NCBI GenBank assembly: GCA_019055375.1
Contig: JAHQIW010006039.1
Coordinates: forward strand, 17,610-81,609
Direction: 5' to 3'
Source of the DNA: Parelaphostrongylus tenuis
Taxonomy: Eukaryota; Nematoda; Chromadorea; Rhabditida; Metastrongylidae
Length of the DNA stretch: 64,000 nucleotides
The position numbers and the translations under genes are program-made. The notes beneath the pieces were generated by a model. That model ran no database searches and had not been told where the DNA came from. It saw only the letters and a list, made by a program, of their open reading frames with translations. Below, piece by piece: positions 1 to 12,640 of this stretch. Each line of letters opens with the position of its first letter. Within the stretch, counting starts at the first letter, position 1.

Positions 1-312
1 TACGAAGTTTTGCCTCATCCTCCATATTCGCCGAACCTCTCGCCTATCAACTATCATGTCTTCAAGCATCTCGCTAATTTCCTGCAGGTAAATGCCTTCA
101 CAGTCAACGGGATGCACAAAGCTTTCCAAGAGTTTGTGGAATCCGGGAACACCAACTTTTGCGCTACAGAAATATACGAATTCGTTTTCCTTGGGCAAAA
201 ATGTGTTGATTGTAGTGGTTTTTATTCTGATTGACAGAGATGTTATTGAGCCTAGTTATCATGATTTAAAATTCACGAAACCACAACGTCATTACTTTTG
301 CACCACTCTTAT
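1..312 (+). mobile_element. Mariner element, 3' end: transposase C-terminus plus terminal inverted repeat (decayed)
   Basis: The reading frame from the window edge to the TGA at 232-234 encodes the last ~75 residues of a mariner transposase, with the family block HPPYSPNLSP followed by INYHVFKHL, then FQEFVES and a closing QKCVDC. In active mariners the third catalytic aspartate of the D,D34D triad lies in YSPDL; here it is Asn, so the protein should be inactive. After the stop, a terminal inverted repeat ends the element at about 276-312 (ACTTTTGCACCA core, then TA). The transposase and repeat resemble the Hsmar1/cecropia lineage, which includes the hookworm element bandit. The 5' part lies outside the window. 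Strong for mariner, moderate for sub-lineage. Confidence 0.85.
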
Positions 313-946
313 AATTTTCCGGCGACGGACGAATTTTGGTTTTGACTCGCCAGATACGGATTCGAATAACGAGTTTCCGTTTAATGAGGAATGTCAATCA
401 CCACCATTGTTCCGATTTTTTTTTTGTTTATTAACATGCAACCGCCCACCGCCTATGGTGCTACAAATTTTTTTGCTTCTATGAAAATTTTTTTCCTATC
501 TTCTTACTGTCAATATCCCACAACGACACTGCCAGAGAAAAATAAATGCTCTAAGTTCAAGAATTTTGCTATGCTTACCGCTGCAGTTTACAGCAAGCCG
601 GAGCAATAGAGGCGAAATTTATCAATCTGACTAAATGCTAAGTTATGATGAATGCTTCAAGCACATTTTACTATGCGAAAATCATATGTGCGTGCGTTCA
701 AAGTAATTACACAAGTTTATTGTATTCTTCTCAATGAATTTAGCGGCATAACTAACCATATAGAACTGCAGATACTTTCCACACTCAGGGCCACAGAAAG
801 CTGCATTGTCATTAGTTTGAACCTTAACTCCTAAGATCAAGATAGAAAGTAGGATCCATATGACAGGCGAATTCTAAATGACAAGCTTGCATGTGCTTTC
901 TTTTTCACTCACTGGTGCCTCTCAGTGCCTACACAGCATATTATAG
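313..946. other. No recognisable feature
   Basis: AT-rich sequence with short ORFs in several frames, none resembling a known family and none bounded by convincing splice sites. Confidence 0.5.
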
Positions 947-1561
947 TCAGTACCAAGAATCGAAGCAAGAAGACGCTACCAAACGACTTTTTTCTCGTTT
1001 TGAGTTTTGAGTTAACGCGTCAAAATCTATCAGCTCGAGAAAAGGCATCAGCTGAGACATAAAATCACTTTCAGTCTTCATTAATTGATTGCCTGGCTCA
1101 TTCAGCCAGTCTTCTCTCCTTGGTCGACATATCGCTACCAGACTTGTCCTAGGAAAGTTCGCATTGTGCAATCTAGCTAAGGTGTCCAGATATCTCAGGA
1201 TTCCAAAGATTGACTTCACCAGCATTCGACGAGATCTATGGCGAAAAGAAAAATCCTTAAGATGTAGCTTAATCTACGTGCGAAATTCGAGAGATTTTGG
1301 TGAATGATGAGTTCGAGTAAATGAGTCATATTCAAAAGGTGTTGGAGTACGCCCAGTAGTTGTAAAAGACTGGTCATTTTGAATTGTACTTATGGACGAA
1401 AGCATCATCTCAAAGCTGCCCATAGAGCTTTCCTGCGCACGAAGGACATATTGATCAAGTGCACAACTGATAAAGATGTTATGGAAATTTGTCTCAACCA
1501 TAGATGACATGAAAAGGTCACTTTCTGCGTGTGGAAAATGATGAGATACTAACATTAGCAA
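947..1561 (-). CDS. Possible two-exon gene fragment, unknown product
   Basis: Two adjacent minus-strand open frames (1561 down to about 1276, then 1235 down to 947) can be joined in phase. Removing about 43 bases that start GTAGAT and end CGCCATAG merges them into one reading frame that ends at a stop near 947. A 43-base intron is normal for a nematode, but the donor is weak. The predicted protein of about 190 residues has no signal peptide, membrane segment or motif that I recognise, and no initiation context was identified. It could be part of a real gene, a pseudogene or chance. Confidence 0.25.
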
Positions 1562-1946
1562 CCATTTTCGAGAACGATTACGCTACGGCTGTCGACTTGT
1601 GGGCGCCACGTGTGATTCCGAATGTGTGACACAATATGGCACAGTAGCTTTTATTTTTGAATCTATTTAAATTCGTACCACATGTAGCCGTATTACTCAA
1701 CGTAAAGTTGAAACCTTTGCCTACTGTAAAGAAATGCAGTTTGGAAAAGAAAATCAAATAGTAGTTCTAAATAGTAGTCTCAAACTGTTCACCATCTATT
1801 CGAATGAAAAAGCAATATGTCGATGTGCAATTTTAGAAACTCGTGAGAGAATCTCCTGATTTTCAGGCCCTAAAAGCACTTTATCAACGGTAGAAAATTT
1901 CTGCCTGGTTGTCAAATATTGAATAAACGAAAGCAGAATTATTTGA

Positions 1947-2260
1947 GGCGGGTAGCGCAGCGGTAGTGACGCCGTTCACATAAGCGCTGTGGTTGTCCTA
2001 CTCCTCCCTGAGTCGAAAATGCTTTTCTTGCTTAAGAGATATAAAATTTGTATCAGACTTTTCCGAAAGCAGTTCGCCTCGTTTAGAAACAAACGGTGTC
2101 CAAATGGCGATGATCGATTTGGCAATTTCAAAATTGCAGCGAGAATCAACTCGATCAGCATTCAACGGCATTCATTAAGATGACAACTGTCATTAAGTAA
2201 TAGCCGACTTCACATAAGGAAAACTCGAAAACTTTCATGGACGATGGATGCGGGCGAAAG
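1947..2260 (+). repeat. SINE family D copy (tRNA-derived head)
   Basis: It begins with an A-box-like tRNA head (GGCGGGTAGCGCAGCGGTAG). Its body is shared in the same order with the copy at 32145-32450: the words TCAACTCGATCAGCATTCAA and TTCATGGACGATGGATGC recur with a few changes. Short ORFs inside it are artefacts. Confidence 0.6.
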
Positions 2261-2479
2261 AATCGGATGTAAGAACGCTGAAATCCGCACAAGAAATGTG
2301 AAAACGAGTTGATTAAAATAAAATACGACATGATACAATAAGGTCATTAAGATGCTGAGTTATGAGCAAAACTCGGAAGATTAGATAGGCTTAAACACGC
2401 AACAACCCATTTTGGGGACTGAAGGCTATCCACCACGGCCACACCATTGGCCATTTCTGCACCTCAAAACATTCCCGCT

Positions 2480-3925
2480 GATGGGTAATTTCTGACAAAA
2501 CTGACATTGTTGAAACATTGATTATACAAAGGCAAAGCAAATCCCTTGATTGATGTGGTGGATAGCACACAAGTTCCGTAAAGGGTAATTACGTGTTAGA
2601 AACACATCTGAGGTCGGTCATATCTCAGCATCCTTCTAATTTTGCTTATCATCATGCCTTGCCACTTAATAATTGAAAAAGAAATCTATAGATCAGAAAA
2701 GCGCATAGCCCACAAACACTTTCTGGGTAATCTACTGAGGGGTTGACGTGTATTAGTTACTATTTAACGGACCTTCGAATCGTTTCAATCAATAGGCTGC
2801 AATTAAATGATTAAGGATGTATAGATGCGGTCGGAGTCATCTTTAACAAGTCTCACGTTAACTTCATGGGGTACGAAAAAATCTTCCAGCTCACTAGCCC
2901 ACACCAGTGCGCAGCGGCCAATAAGTGGATAGTATTTTTTCAGCCCATCACCACGCAGTGTCTGGGAAAGCTCAAAGTAAATGTGTCACGGACAAGTCGA
3001 ACACCTTATCTTTAGCACTGGGTAAGAGAGATAGGCTTCGGAAGCATAAAGATGTAATAAGGGCGACACCGAACACTCCGATAGACAAATCATTTTGCTT
3101 CTCGTCTCTTAACCTCAAGTTCACTATTCATTTTCTATTAGGATAAAATTAAAGAGTGAATGAAAGCTATTATTCTTGTCAGCAGGTTTTGTGGAAGTTT
3201 ATTACGATAGAGCACGCCGTCGATATCATAATGTAACTGTTTGACCTTCTAAGTAAGTAAGTAAGAGTGAGCTCGTTTTATCTCAACTTTCCTCAAGTAA
3301 AAAACCTCCGATTGAATATAAAAAAAGCAGTCATAGGAGCCTAAGATAGGCAGTTCTTCCTTGGTAGACACAGTTCAAGAATTAGCGTTCTTGGAAAATT
3401 TTTCAAAAAAAGTAAAAATAAATGCGCTACGAAAAAAAGCATCTGATGAAAGCAGCAGAAAAGCCAAAGAGTTTGAGAAATTGTTGTGAAAACATGCAAG
3501 GGAGTCTGCTGTCACACGATGAAAAGAATGCAGTGAATCAGTAAATGATCATTTAAATTAATAACACCAATAATAACGACACTTGAGGAAAGCTGGCAAG
3601 CGATTCTCACCTAAAAAAATCGTGCATGAGCATCTCTTTTATCCGTATTTGTTTCACGATTCAAATAAAGGCACGTGGAGTGCCGCTTTAGCGCGTCAGA
3701 ACCATCAAAGAGAAAAATAGCGCTTTGTAAGAAAACTCACCCCGGAAGAGCTTGGCATTTCCTGAGAAGGCGCCTTTTTTCAACGAACTAGTTTTATTTC
3801 CAAATCGCGAAGTGTAGATTAAGCTTCTATTCCAACCAAACATGACACTAATAGCACAAAATAATCTTCAGAGTAATTTTTGATTGCCCTCAAAGTCAGT
3901 ACTCTTATTTTTCCATGCACTGAAT
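2480..3925. other. No recognisable gene
   Basis: Gene-poor DNA. The only local structure seen is a short (TAAG)n run near 3250-3267. At about 2360-2460 there is a weak minus-strand tRNA-like remnant similar to SINE family C. Confidence 0.45.
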
Positions 3926-3929
3926 ATGA

Positions 3930-4440
3930 TTATAAGAGTACTTTGCAAATATCGGAAAAGGCTTTCTTAAGAACCTTTTTGTCTGAAAGAGACTTAACAC
4001 TAGATCATGTGTAATTACTCAAAAGCTAAAAAATATAGGAAAATCAAAATGTGCTTGTTTTCAAAAAGGCTTTCCTAGAGCGCTGAAACACGAGTGATAA
4101 AAATCCGTTTTGCGTGTCTCTCACATATTTTTTACATGACAAAACCTTTGCCCCAAACTATTAGTAATGGTTCGATAGCATAAACTTTCAAAATTCTAAA
4201 AATGTACTTGTTTTCTAAAAAACCTCCTTACAGCACTGCAGCTGGGAAACTAAAATTGTTCTCAGAGTTGCGCGTTCTCACACGTATTTTTTGCAGAACA
4301 GAGCTCCTCCTTCTAAGTATTAGCAATCAGTCAATAGTGTTAATCCCACAATTTAATAATCTTGGTTTTAGAAACGCTTTCTCATAGCGCTATCACACAA
4401 AAATAAAATAAAATTTCGTTTCGCATGTGTAGCGTGCCGC
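3930..4440 (-). repeat. Diverged ~155-bp tandem repeat, about three units
   Basis: Successive units start at about 3955, 4058, 4209 and 4366 with the related words TTTTCAAAAAGGCTTTCCTA, TTTTCTAAAAAACCTCCTTA and TTTTAGAAACGCTTTCTCAT. Each is followed by a GCGCTG-like word and then TCACACGTATTTTTT-like sequence. Full-unit spacings are about 151 and 157 bases. This is the reverse complement of the repeat at 6330-8230. Confidence 0.6.
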
Positions 4441-6329
4441 CGTGCGAATTATCATTACTTCTTCAAAAATCTCCTCTGCTGAGCAGAGATTCTTTAGAGG
4501 TTTTTTTTTTTCTATCTCTATTACCAAATTAATTCCGCTAATATACCTAAGCCAAAGTCAATGCACCAAGAGCATATGAATGTGCAAAGGAAGTATCACC
4601 TACCTTGGAGTATCAGACACATACGTTTCATTTAGAGTTTATTCTCTAAAGCGCAGAAAAAAAAACTTTATTTAACCCCTAACGAGCGCCTATAGCAATC
4701 AATGCGCGCAGAGCGAAATGCGCCATTTTAGTTGTTTGATTGAGGTTTTTTTCTTCATTCGGCAAAGATTTTCGGACTCGCTGTGATATTTTGATAAACA
4801 AGATCTGATCTACTCACTCATATGCTTTTGGTTTAGTTATACGTGTCATATGTAGAGAAAAACTCTCGTTTACTACGCAGTCGTACTGATTTGACATACA
4901 ATTAATTGTCTTGCATTGTACAAAGGAGATCACAATGAAAATCTTTAGTCATGCTTTTCCCTAGTCTTATACAACACCCAAGAGTCGTAATAGTACATAA
5001 AAATTAAAGAACAGCTAACAATTTTCAAAATTATTACGCCTGCTGTATTCGATAAGTGTTCATCGAAAAATTTTACGTTAACTGAATTTGTATCAATCAT
5101 TCGTTTATTTCAAAAAGTTAAGTGTTTTTGGATAGTGGAAGAATTTCGAGCGGTGAAAGACAACCATGTTTGAATTGAAGGCTCAGAACATTGGCATTAT
5201 ACAAACTATTGCGAAGAAATATGTGTCTTTAGAGAAGTAATCTCGGTATTTTTCCCCTATCCGCATCCATATTCGAAAAAGGTATTTTTATACCTGTTCG
5301 GGGTTGCGGTAACTATTCGACGGCTTGATTATCGACAATCTGAATGACGTGCTTCATTTTTAAATGGTTTTTATAGAAAACTGTAGAGGTGAAGTAACAT
5401 TTTCGCTACTTATATGTTAGACGGCGACAAAGTTTTAAGTCGATATCATTCGCTGGTCAAAACTATTCACATAAGCGTTAGTAATCTTTAGAAAGCTCAA
5501 ATTTCTAGTTACAACTCTCGACTGACGGTTCTTCAAATCACGCTTTTATATCTCTGTAGTATCCAGGATAAGATTTCGCTTCTCATTCGCCTTCCACTTT
5601 CATTTTTTCCACGCGCATAAATCGCCGTAAGCACGAAAAGCATATCAGCGTGTAGACATTTTTCGCTAGCATCAGAGTCTACGCTTTCACATGAAGTTTC
5701 TGTCGATGTTGTGAAGAAATCCTTGATTGAATAACAATTTAAATGCGATTTGTCGCTCCCTACCCCCCCCCCCCCCCTTCTCCCTCCATCGCTTCTTAAG
5801 TTGGCCGGTAAGCAAAGTAGCTGAAAAGATTCATAGCTGAGTAGATTGGAAAGGGAAGCCACAGCAACAAGTTGTTAGTAAGGTAATCGCCTAATGCTTT
5901 TCGTGTTTCCAGAGATTTATACTCGTGGTAAAAATGAAGATGAAAAGCGAGGGAGAAGCAGAATTCCATTCTGTATGCTACTGCATTATAAAAGGGTGTT
6001 TTGAAGAACCGGCGACGGGGAATTGTTGCTAGAGTTTACGCTTTCGAACGATAAATAACATTCTCATAAAATACTTTTGTCCAGCGGATGAGATCGGCTT
6101 GAATATATGTCGCTGTTTAACAAATAGGCACATAATTTTCTTTCACACTTAAACATTTTCACGGCACAGAGGTTTCCAACCAGACTATCAATAATCATTC
6201 GATAGCACAATTTTCAATGATCTCAATAAGTAGTTTAGTTTTTGAGAAGGACGTTTTGATGCGTTGTTAGAGCTAAAAAATTATTGAGTTTCATACTCAG
6301 CGCCGTGTCGATAGCGCAGAGCAAATTAC
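4441..6329. other. Gene-poor stretch with a dispersed repeat and a C-tract
   Basis: No coding signal. Sequence near 4605-4680 and near 5635-5700 resembles 27664-27800 (words around GTATCAGA..CATACG, and CACGAAAAGCATATCA), so an old dispersed repeat is present. A C homopolymer lies at about 5763-5778. Confidence 0.4.
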
Positions 6330-8230
6330 ATGTGGAGTGCGGTGCGAGAGTGTAAAACTCAATATTCTTTTAGCTGTAACGACGCACTAAGAATTATTTT
6401 CCAAAAACTAAGCATATCCTTGAGCTTGTTAAAATCTACATTATCGAATGGGATTTACACTATCGAATGGAATGAAAACCTGAGAGAAATGCCGTGTCTA
6501 GCGGAAAATACTCAGATGTGCAACACAATTTTATTCTTAATGCTACATTTCGTAAAGAAAATTTTTTCAAAAGGTAAGCACACCATTGAAACCCTCGAGA
6601 TTTAAGCCATTGACTGGTTATCAAACAACGCCGTTTTAATACCAATTTTACAATGGACATGTACATACCGTGGAAGACAAACGCGTTGCATGTGAAATAC
6701 AATCTTAGTTTCAGTGTTGCAGCGCAATGAAGAGATTTCTTGGACAGCTAAGACAATTTACCGATATTTGTGCTATCGAAGGTTTGCTAAATTATTTGAG
6801 GAAAAGCTTTGGTGATCGAAAGACGCTTGAGTTTTGAGTAGCATTTTTTTCACCGTTACAGCGTAGTATAGAGACCTTTCAAAAAATAAGATACATCTTT
6901 CAAGTTTTCTATATTTAAGCTATCGAATACCTACTAAAGTGTCGAGAAAAAGCGAAAGATACGTTTTTTTTTTTGAATATGGGTGCTGATAAGGAAAGTG
7001 CCGTTTCATACGCGAAGATGAACGAGCGCTTTTCTTTCACTTACTCGAGCTACATACTAGAATTACCTCCAAACAGAGCTCTATTAGAAAAGTTTAGTTG
7101 AAAAAGATGCGCTTTCAAGCCACGTTCAAGCAAGGCAGGCGATACAAATGCACAATAGGGGTTGAAAGTTTGTTTAATTTTCACAGAGACATGGTATTAC
7201 CGCTGGAAAATTAAGGATTTCAAGAGAAAAACTCACTCTGAATATCAAAAACCTCTGTAAAACGTTCAATGTTGATATTCTTTATGCAACGAAAAGATAC
7301 CTCTGATATGTAAACTTCACCTATAATCACCAGTACCATTACCAATTATCAGCCTATGACGTCCGAGTGACAGGGTAACGTTTTAGGCGTAAAAGGTGAT
7401 TTTTTTCTGCCCTTACAGAGCGTTCTGTGGCAACTTTTCAAAAACCAACTATATCACCAAAATCCTCGCGAATTAAGCGATCTAATGGCTAATGACACTT
7501 TAGTGAAGAGCTATATCGAAGCACCGGTTAAGCAAATAAAGAAAATTCAGTTTGAAACATAATTTTATTTTCGCTGCTGTAACGTAAAAAAACTCTTTTT
7601 TCTAAACCTGAACAGATTACTGAAACCGAGAGAATTGAGCTTTCGAATTAATACCAAATGTCTAAGAGAAAATGCAGCGAGAAAGGCCTTCAAACAATTG
7701 TCTACCTCAGCTGATAGACGCCGTCCCTTAGGGGTTAATAAAAAACATTGCGCGCCACATTTGAGTCGCTCTGCGCTGCCTCGCGACACACACCATAATC
7801 GACAAGCAATGCGCAGTATGTGTAGAGCTCAATCTTATTTTTTCTGTTACAGTGCAGTGAAAAGGTGTTTTTATGAAGCAAACACGGTGTTGGGATTTAC
7901 GTCATTGATTGATTACCGTTCTCTTTAAAAAGTATTCTGTTTTGCAGACGTGCGGGAAACGTAACAAATTTCCCTTGCTACAGCTCAATAAAAAAAGTTA
8001 TTCATAAAACCAGCAGTGTTGAATATGTCTAAATTAACGCTGTCGGGTAAATACTCAGTGAAGGAAAACCTCTGTTCGGCGAAGAAATACGCGTGGGTAA
8101 AACCTAGATTTATTTCTTTCTTCTATAGTGCACTGATTAGGAGATTCAAGCATTCAAATGATTATTACAAGCTCAGTGGAAAATTTTGTCTACAAAAAGG
8201 CAGACACAAAAAACTTTCCCGAGAATAGAA
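6330..8230 (+). repeat. Ancient diverged tandem repeat, period about 140-170 bp
   Basis: A two-part signature recurs. First comes a T-rich run ending in TGCTACAGYGCA-like sequence; about 60 bases later comes an AAATCCTCGAGATTTAAGC-like word with TATCGAAT. Occurrences start at about 6360, 6527, 6695, 6838, 7398, 7559, 7829, 7965 and 8107, with neighbour spacings mostly 136-168 bases. Isolated relatives are at 12160-12620, 20655-20700 and 27920-28020. It is presumably a decayed satellite or an internally repeated transposon. No ORF here is likely to be real. Confidence 0.6.
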
Positions 8231-9765
8231 AAGCACCTAATAATGACCTCCATTTTTTTAGAAATAAGCATTTATTTCTTTTTCAAATGAATAAATTGAG
8301 GCATATTACGAATATTTCTTCTAAATCAAACGAAGACAAGAAATATACGTTCGTAATGGCACTATTTGATAAGTTTATGTCTCATCACTGCAATCAAGAT
8401 AACATCAAGTGAATAAAATAGGAAAAAAATATTACAAAATAAAAAGTGCTTTATGAACTGATTTCACCTCTTCCTCTCAACGAACGCTTGTAATAGTTTC
8501 TAAACACCGAGCTCTTTCAAACTCAGCAGAAAAATCAGTACCGTCATAAATCATTGAGCAGGCAGTCACCAGGATGTAACAAAATCTCACCCAATTCAGT
8601 TAGCATTCCGACATAATCGTTTTTTTTTCAGATTCAGATTGATCCAAGTCGACTAATCACAGTCTGTCGTATCTCGATGTAATTCATCGTAGTGGCATCA
8701 AACCAAATCCGCTGGGATGGGAAAGCGCTAAGTTGAGAAGCTTCGCAACGCTGTGACCTTCCATTCAGAACGGGCGTTGACCGTTCCTGCCATCCAGTAT
8801 GATCTGCTTTTATGATGGCAGTGCATCATGCAAAAGTCGTGCGAGGATCACTACCAAAATACCAGTCTACAGGCCATCTTGAACATTAGTAGATTGGAAT
8901 CTGTTTAGCGTTGAAGGACAGTTCTGAGTGAGTATACTTCATTAGAGAGGTGCTTTACTCTACCGGATCCCACTCGATGTCATAACGAGCAACTCATATC
9001 GTCAAGACGAACAACTGAGCACAAATGTTCAATTATTTGGATCTGAAGACGATTAAGACGTCAGACTGTCAGCAGAGTAAAGCTTCGCAGCAACCTCATA
9101 TCAACTCAATGATCTAAGACGATATTACACATATTGGTGTCCTTTTTACTAATACAGAAATCCGTCAATCAATTGAGCTCACATGGATGAAAAAATTTTA
9201 CTAAAATAAATCTGACTTACTAAATGAATACTGGTTTCAGCCTCTTTATAAAGATATTTGACTCTTCGGTTTTACTGAACACTCAAACACTACACTGTTA
9301 TTCAATAACATATTCCTATTCAAATCAAAATAATTAATGTCAGGTCTCTGTTTTGATAGACTCGATATTTTTTCTCTTGAGATTTACACTCAATTACTTT
9401 GCAAAACACATAGGAATAAAGAGCGAAGCGTTCAGTGATGACCAATTTCTGAGGGATAAGCAATTCACTACACTTCATATTTTGAGTGGTTGAATGCTTA
9501 TTTGAGCAAAGTGATGGGCTGCCGTAACCCGTCTGTATTTATGGGCCACTCTTGCACAATGGGCCGATACCGGATAGATATTTAAGTGGGGAGCCCAGAG
9601 TGTAGAATTGAAGCTGCGACCGATCGAGTGAGCATTGCAAGACAACTTTTAACAGCTGCGTTGCACGCGCTCCAGTATTGTCTTTTGAATTCTGTGGTCC
9701 CAGTAAATCAAGCACAGAGACAATTTGCAACAATTTTTAAAATATACCACACGTAGCACTACTAA
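8231..9765. other. No recognisable feature
   Basis: Neither strand shows exons, terminal repeats or SINE heads that I can support. Confidence 0.45.
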
Positions 9766-10104
9766 AATTTGAAAACCGGGATCAAGTCAATAGGCTCAAT
9801 CAAAAAGAATATACGACACTTGCTTTGCAATGACGAGGGCAGCGTCATAGTTGTTAAGCCGCTTATCACGAACACAATGCTAATTCGACCCGATCCAGGC
9901 TCACCAAGCCTTGCAGTACTCCAGGAAAAGACTCGACAAGCATTGAGCGACATTCATAACAGAAAGGGAAATCCTCTAAATGTGAAAGAATACAGGAGTA
10001 AAGTTTTAGAACCTCTATGGATTATGTGCGCCAGAAACGGAACCGAACTCAAAATTCGTTGGAATCAAAACCGTAATTGTGAAAACGAGTCTTGTAGAAA
10101 ATAA
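9766..10104 (+). CDS. Unrecognised open frame, possibly spurious
   Basis: An open frame of about 110 codons with no ATG at its start. It has a mixed, protein-like composition and a Cys-containing C-terminus (NCENESC). The part around 9885-9930 resembles the body of SINE family A (AGGCTCACCAAGCC), so at least part of the frame may be a SINE relic. No family was recognised and there are no clear splice sites. Confidence 0.2.
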   Translation, partial: NLKTGIKSIGSIKKNIRHLLCNDEGSVIVVKPLITNTMLIRPDPGSPSLAVLQEKTRQALSDIHNRKGNPLNVKEYRSKVLEPLWIMCARNGTELKIRWNQNRNCENESCRK

Positions 10105-12100
10105 GCTCGCAATACTGTAGCATCACGCATGTGCGTGTTTGTGAGAAGTGATTTCTCTCCTCTCTCTGATACTGCCGAGTGTGACTTTATCAAAGTTTTG
10201 AGATGGTAATGCTATGGCGGTGCAGATACAGGAACTGCACCACAACCAGCATCGTTCCTTCGCATATCCAACTTTTTGCAACCATGATTTCTCCCTGACG
10301 GTGGCAATTCTTACGACTAATGGTTGATGTCAAAGGACATACGCACATTTGAGCAACATTAATAATGTAATTGAATTCTGAAGTGTACTAGAAAACGCGA
10401 TGGTGTTGATGTCGTCCACTGATAGCACAATGCTGGCTCAATGAATAGCGTGTTCGCAAGTCCCTTGTTAACCCCGTTGGGAAGCTGGTATCAGAGTTAT
10501 CTGAAAATACTTGACGTTCTTCAGCCTAAATAGGTACATCTAGTAGGCTACCCTATACTTCAGGGAGAACCCATTCGATTAAAATTTAAAGCCATTCATG
10601 AAAATAAACTCAGCAGTTCCCAAGAATGAGCTGAATTCACCCGTAAAAAGACTATTGTGGATGATGGTTGCGGAAAAGGATTGGAATACCAGAAGTCTTG
10701 ACATTCAAACAGTTGATGTCAATACGTGTGGTGCATAATTGATAAAAATCAAAAGAACAAGTTGGCTACACATTTGTGAGGTGAAATCATTATGGAAAAG
10801 TGCGGAAATGTGTAAAGAAGTGTTAGTGAAATAAAAGCAGTTTGCAGTGAAGCAGTCAGTGATGTGATAATTGCAAGTCACTCAGTTAGTGGTTCGTGCA
10901 CTGACATTGAGGAACGAGCGACCACTGGTTCCGGCAGGTTTTGGCACATTTGCTTAGACCACATCGACGCACAGCGAATGCTTTACAGATGATCTCGAAA
11001 TGTTGGTGAAATGAAAAGGTATATCTCCCACATTCGAAATTAACGCAGAGTAGTTACAATGCATTGTGCACAACTCATTCAATGTCAGATCAACTGGCCG
11101 ATATGCGATGTGAGAAATGAGTGAAAAGGAGCGATGTGGACCGCACTCGTGCCTCTGATAGAGGCCACCAACCCATTGACGTATTACTTCTTTAACTGAA
11201 TCCACTTCCACTTTTCCACTCCAGAGTTATGCAGCAGGAATATGGACTAACGCTTCATTTAGTCTCCCGTCAAAGAAGTTGGGCATAATACACAGACCAC
11301 TCGGGAGACGTCTCCTGAAGACGAACCGGGACACTTAACATCAAGCCGGTTCCCATAGTTGTGATCATCAAGCAAAATCCATTTTGAAGGTTCCATTAAG
11401 AAAGAAGCGTCGAAGAGCTGGTTAAATTATTAGAAGTGGACGTAACGGATGTCGAAGAATACATCAGGATTTATCCCCTGAGGACGATCTCGAAGGTTTA
11501 TACTAAGGAAATGGAAAGATGCACAAGCTACGCAGGTGAACCACCTAATTTCACAACTGAATCAAATTTCAGACCCATAACCTCTACCAGATTGACGCGC
11601 GAAGGCAACTAACCCAGCCGATGAGGGCTACAGTACAGTAATTCGCATGGAACATGCATACCTACGTGATGGAATGTCACCTAAACATCTAAGTGTCTAA
11701 TTACATAGTAACAGAGATAAAGAAGAAGATGCTCGAAGGTTCGCGATTATAAACATGAGGGATGAAAGTCAGACCACGTTAGAATGTAGATAGTTATAGG
11801 TATATCCTAAAAGTCTAGATGTCATAAAAGTCAACTTCGTGGTCCAGGCATGACCAGTTGAACCTTTGGGGATGGCGTGTATGATATGTCATACACTCGC
11901 CTTCAAAAACCTTTTTCGCTGGACAAAGCTTTTTCACCATTTTCTTGAATAGTCATTTATTAGCTCCAAAAACGGCAATTCTAACACAATGCTTATTTTT
12001 CTTGAAGGTCTTTTTATCGCGATGTAGCAGCGAGAAGAAAATTACACTTCCTGGCTCTCATTCTTATCCGTCTGGTCATGGCTTTCTACTAAGTTCTCAA
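10105..12100. other. No recognisable feature
   Basis: Short ORFs only. The minus-strand frame at 10954-11211 has no recognisable motif. Confidence 0.45.
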
Positions 12101-12640
12101 TAGTCATTTGATAGGTTAAAAACGCCGTTCATAGCACAGATATGCTTTATCGAAAGATTTTATTCTGCTTTAGCAACAAGGAATAAATGACGTTTCTTAC
12201 TCAAGATTATCTCCGTTTGTATATGAAGCAAAAGCACATGAACGTGTAGAGCAAATTGCAAAGTATTTGAGCAACATTAAAAACCTGAAAGATTTCTCGA
12301 AACGGAAAAAGCCTTAATCACATAACGAAAATAGCGCGCAGTTTCCGATTCGCGCTGAGCGTGACGATTAATTACCGTCCCCATTCAATGTCCATCAATA
12401 ACTCTCAAAAATTTTTTTTATTATTAGCTTATTTAAAACTTGGACTTTATAAATTTTGTTCCATTGTTTCATACACTTTAGCTTTTATTTTTGTTTTATA
12501 AATGAGTCAACTACTCCGAGTGCGAAACTTGATAATCTTTTTATCGCTACAACGCACTAACAAGTCATACAATAAAAACTCTGTTGAAAACCATATTTCT
12601 CAGGCTATCGAATGAGTACTTAAAGTGTGAAACAAAATTC
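12100..12640 (+). repeat. Scattered relics of the ~155-bp diverged repeat
   Basis: Sequences near 12150-12200 (TTTATTCTGCTTTAGCAACA) and 12530-12620 (TTTTTATCGCTACAACGCAC, later GGCTATCGAATGAG) match the signature of the array at 6.3-8.2 kb. Confidence 0.4.
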
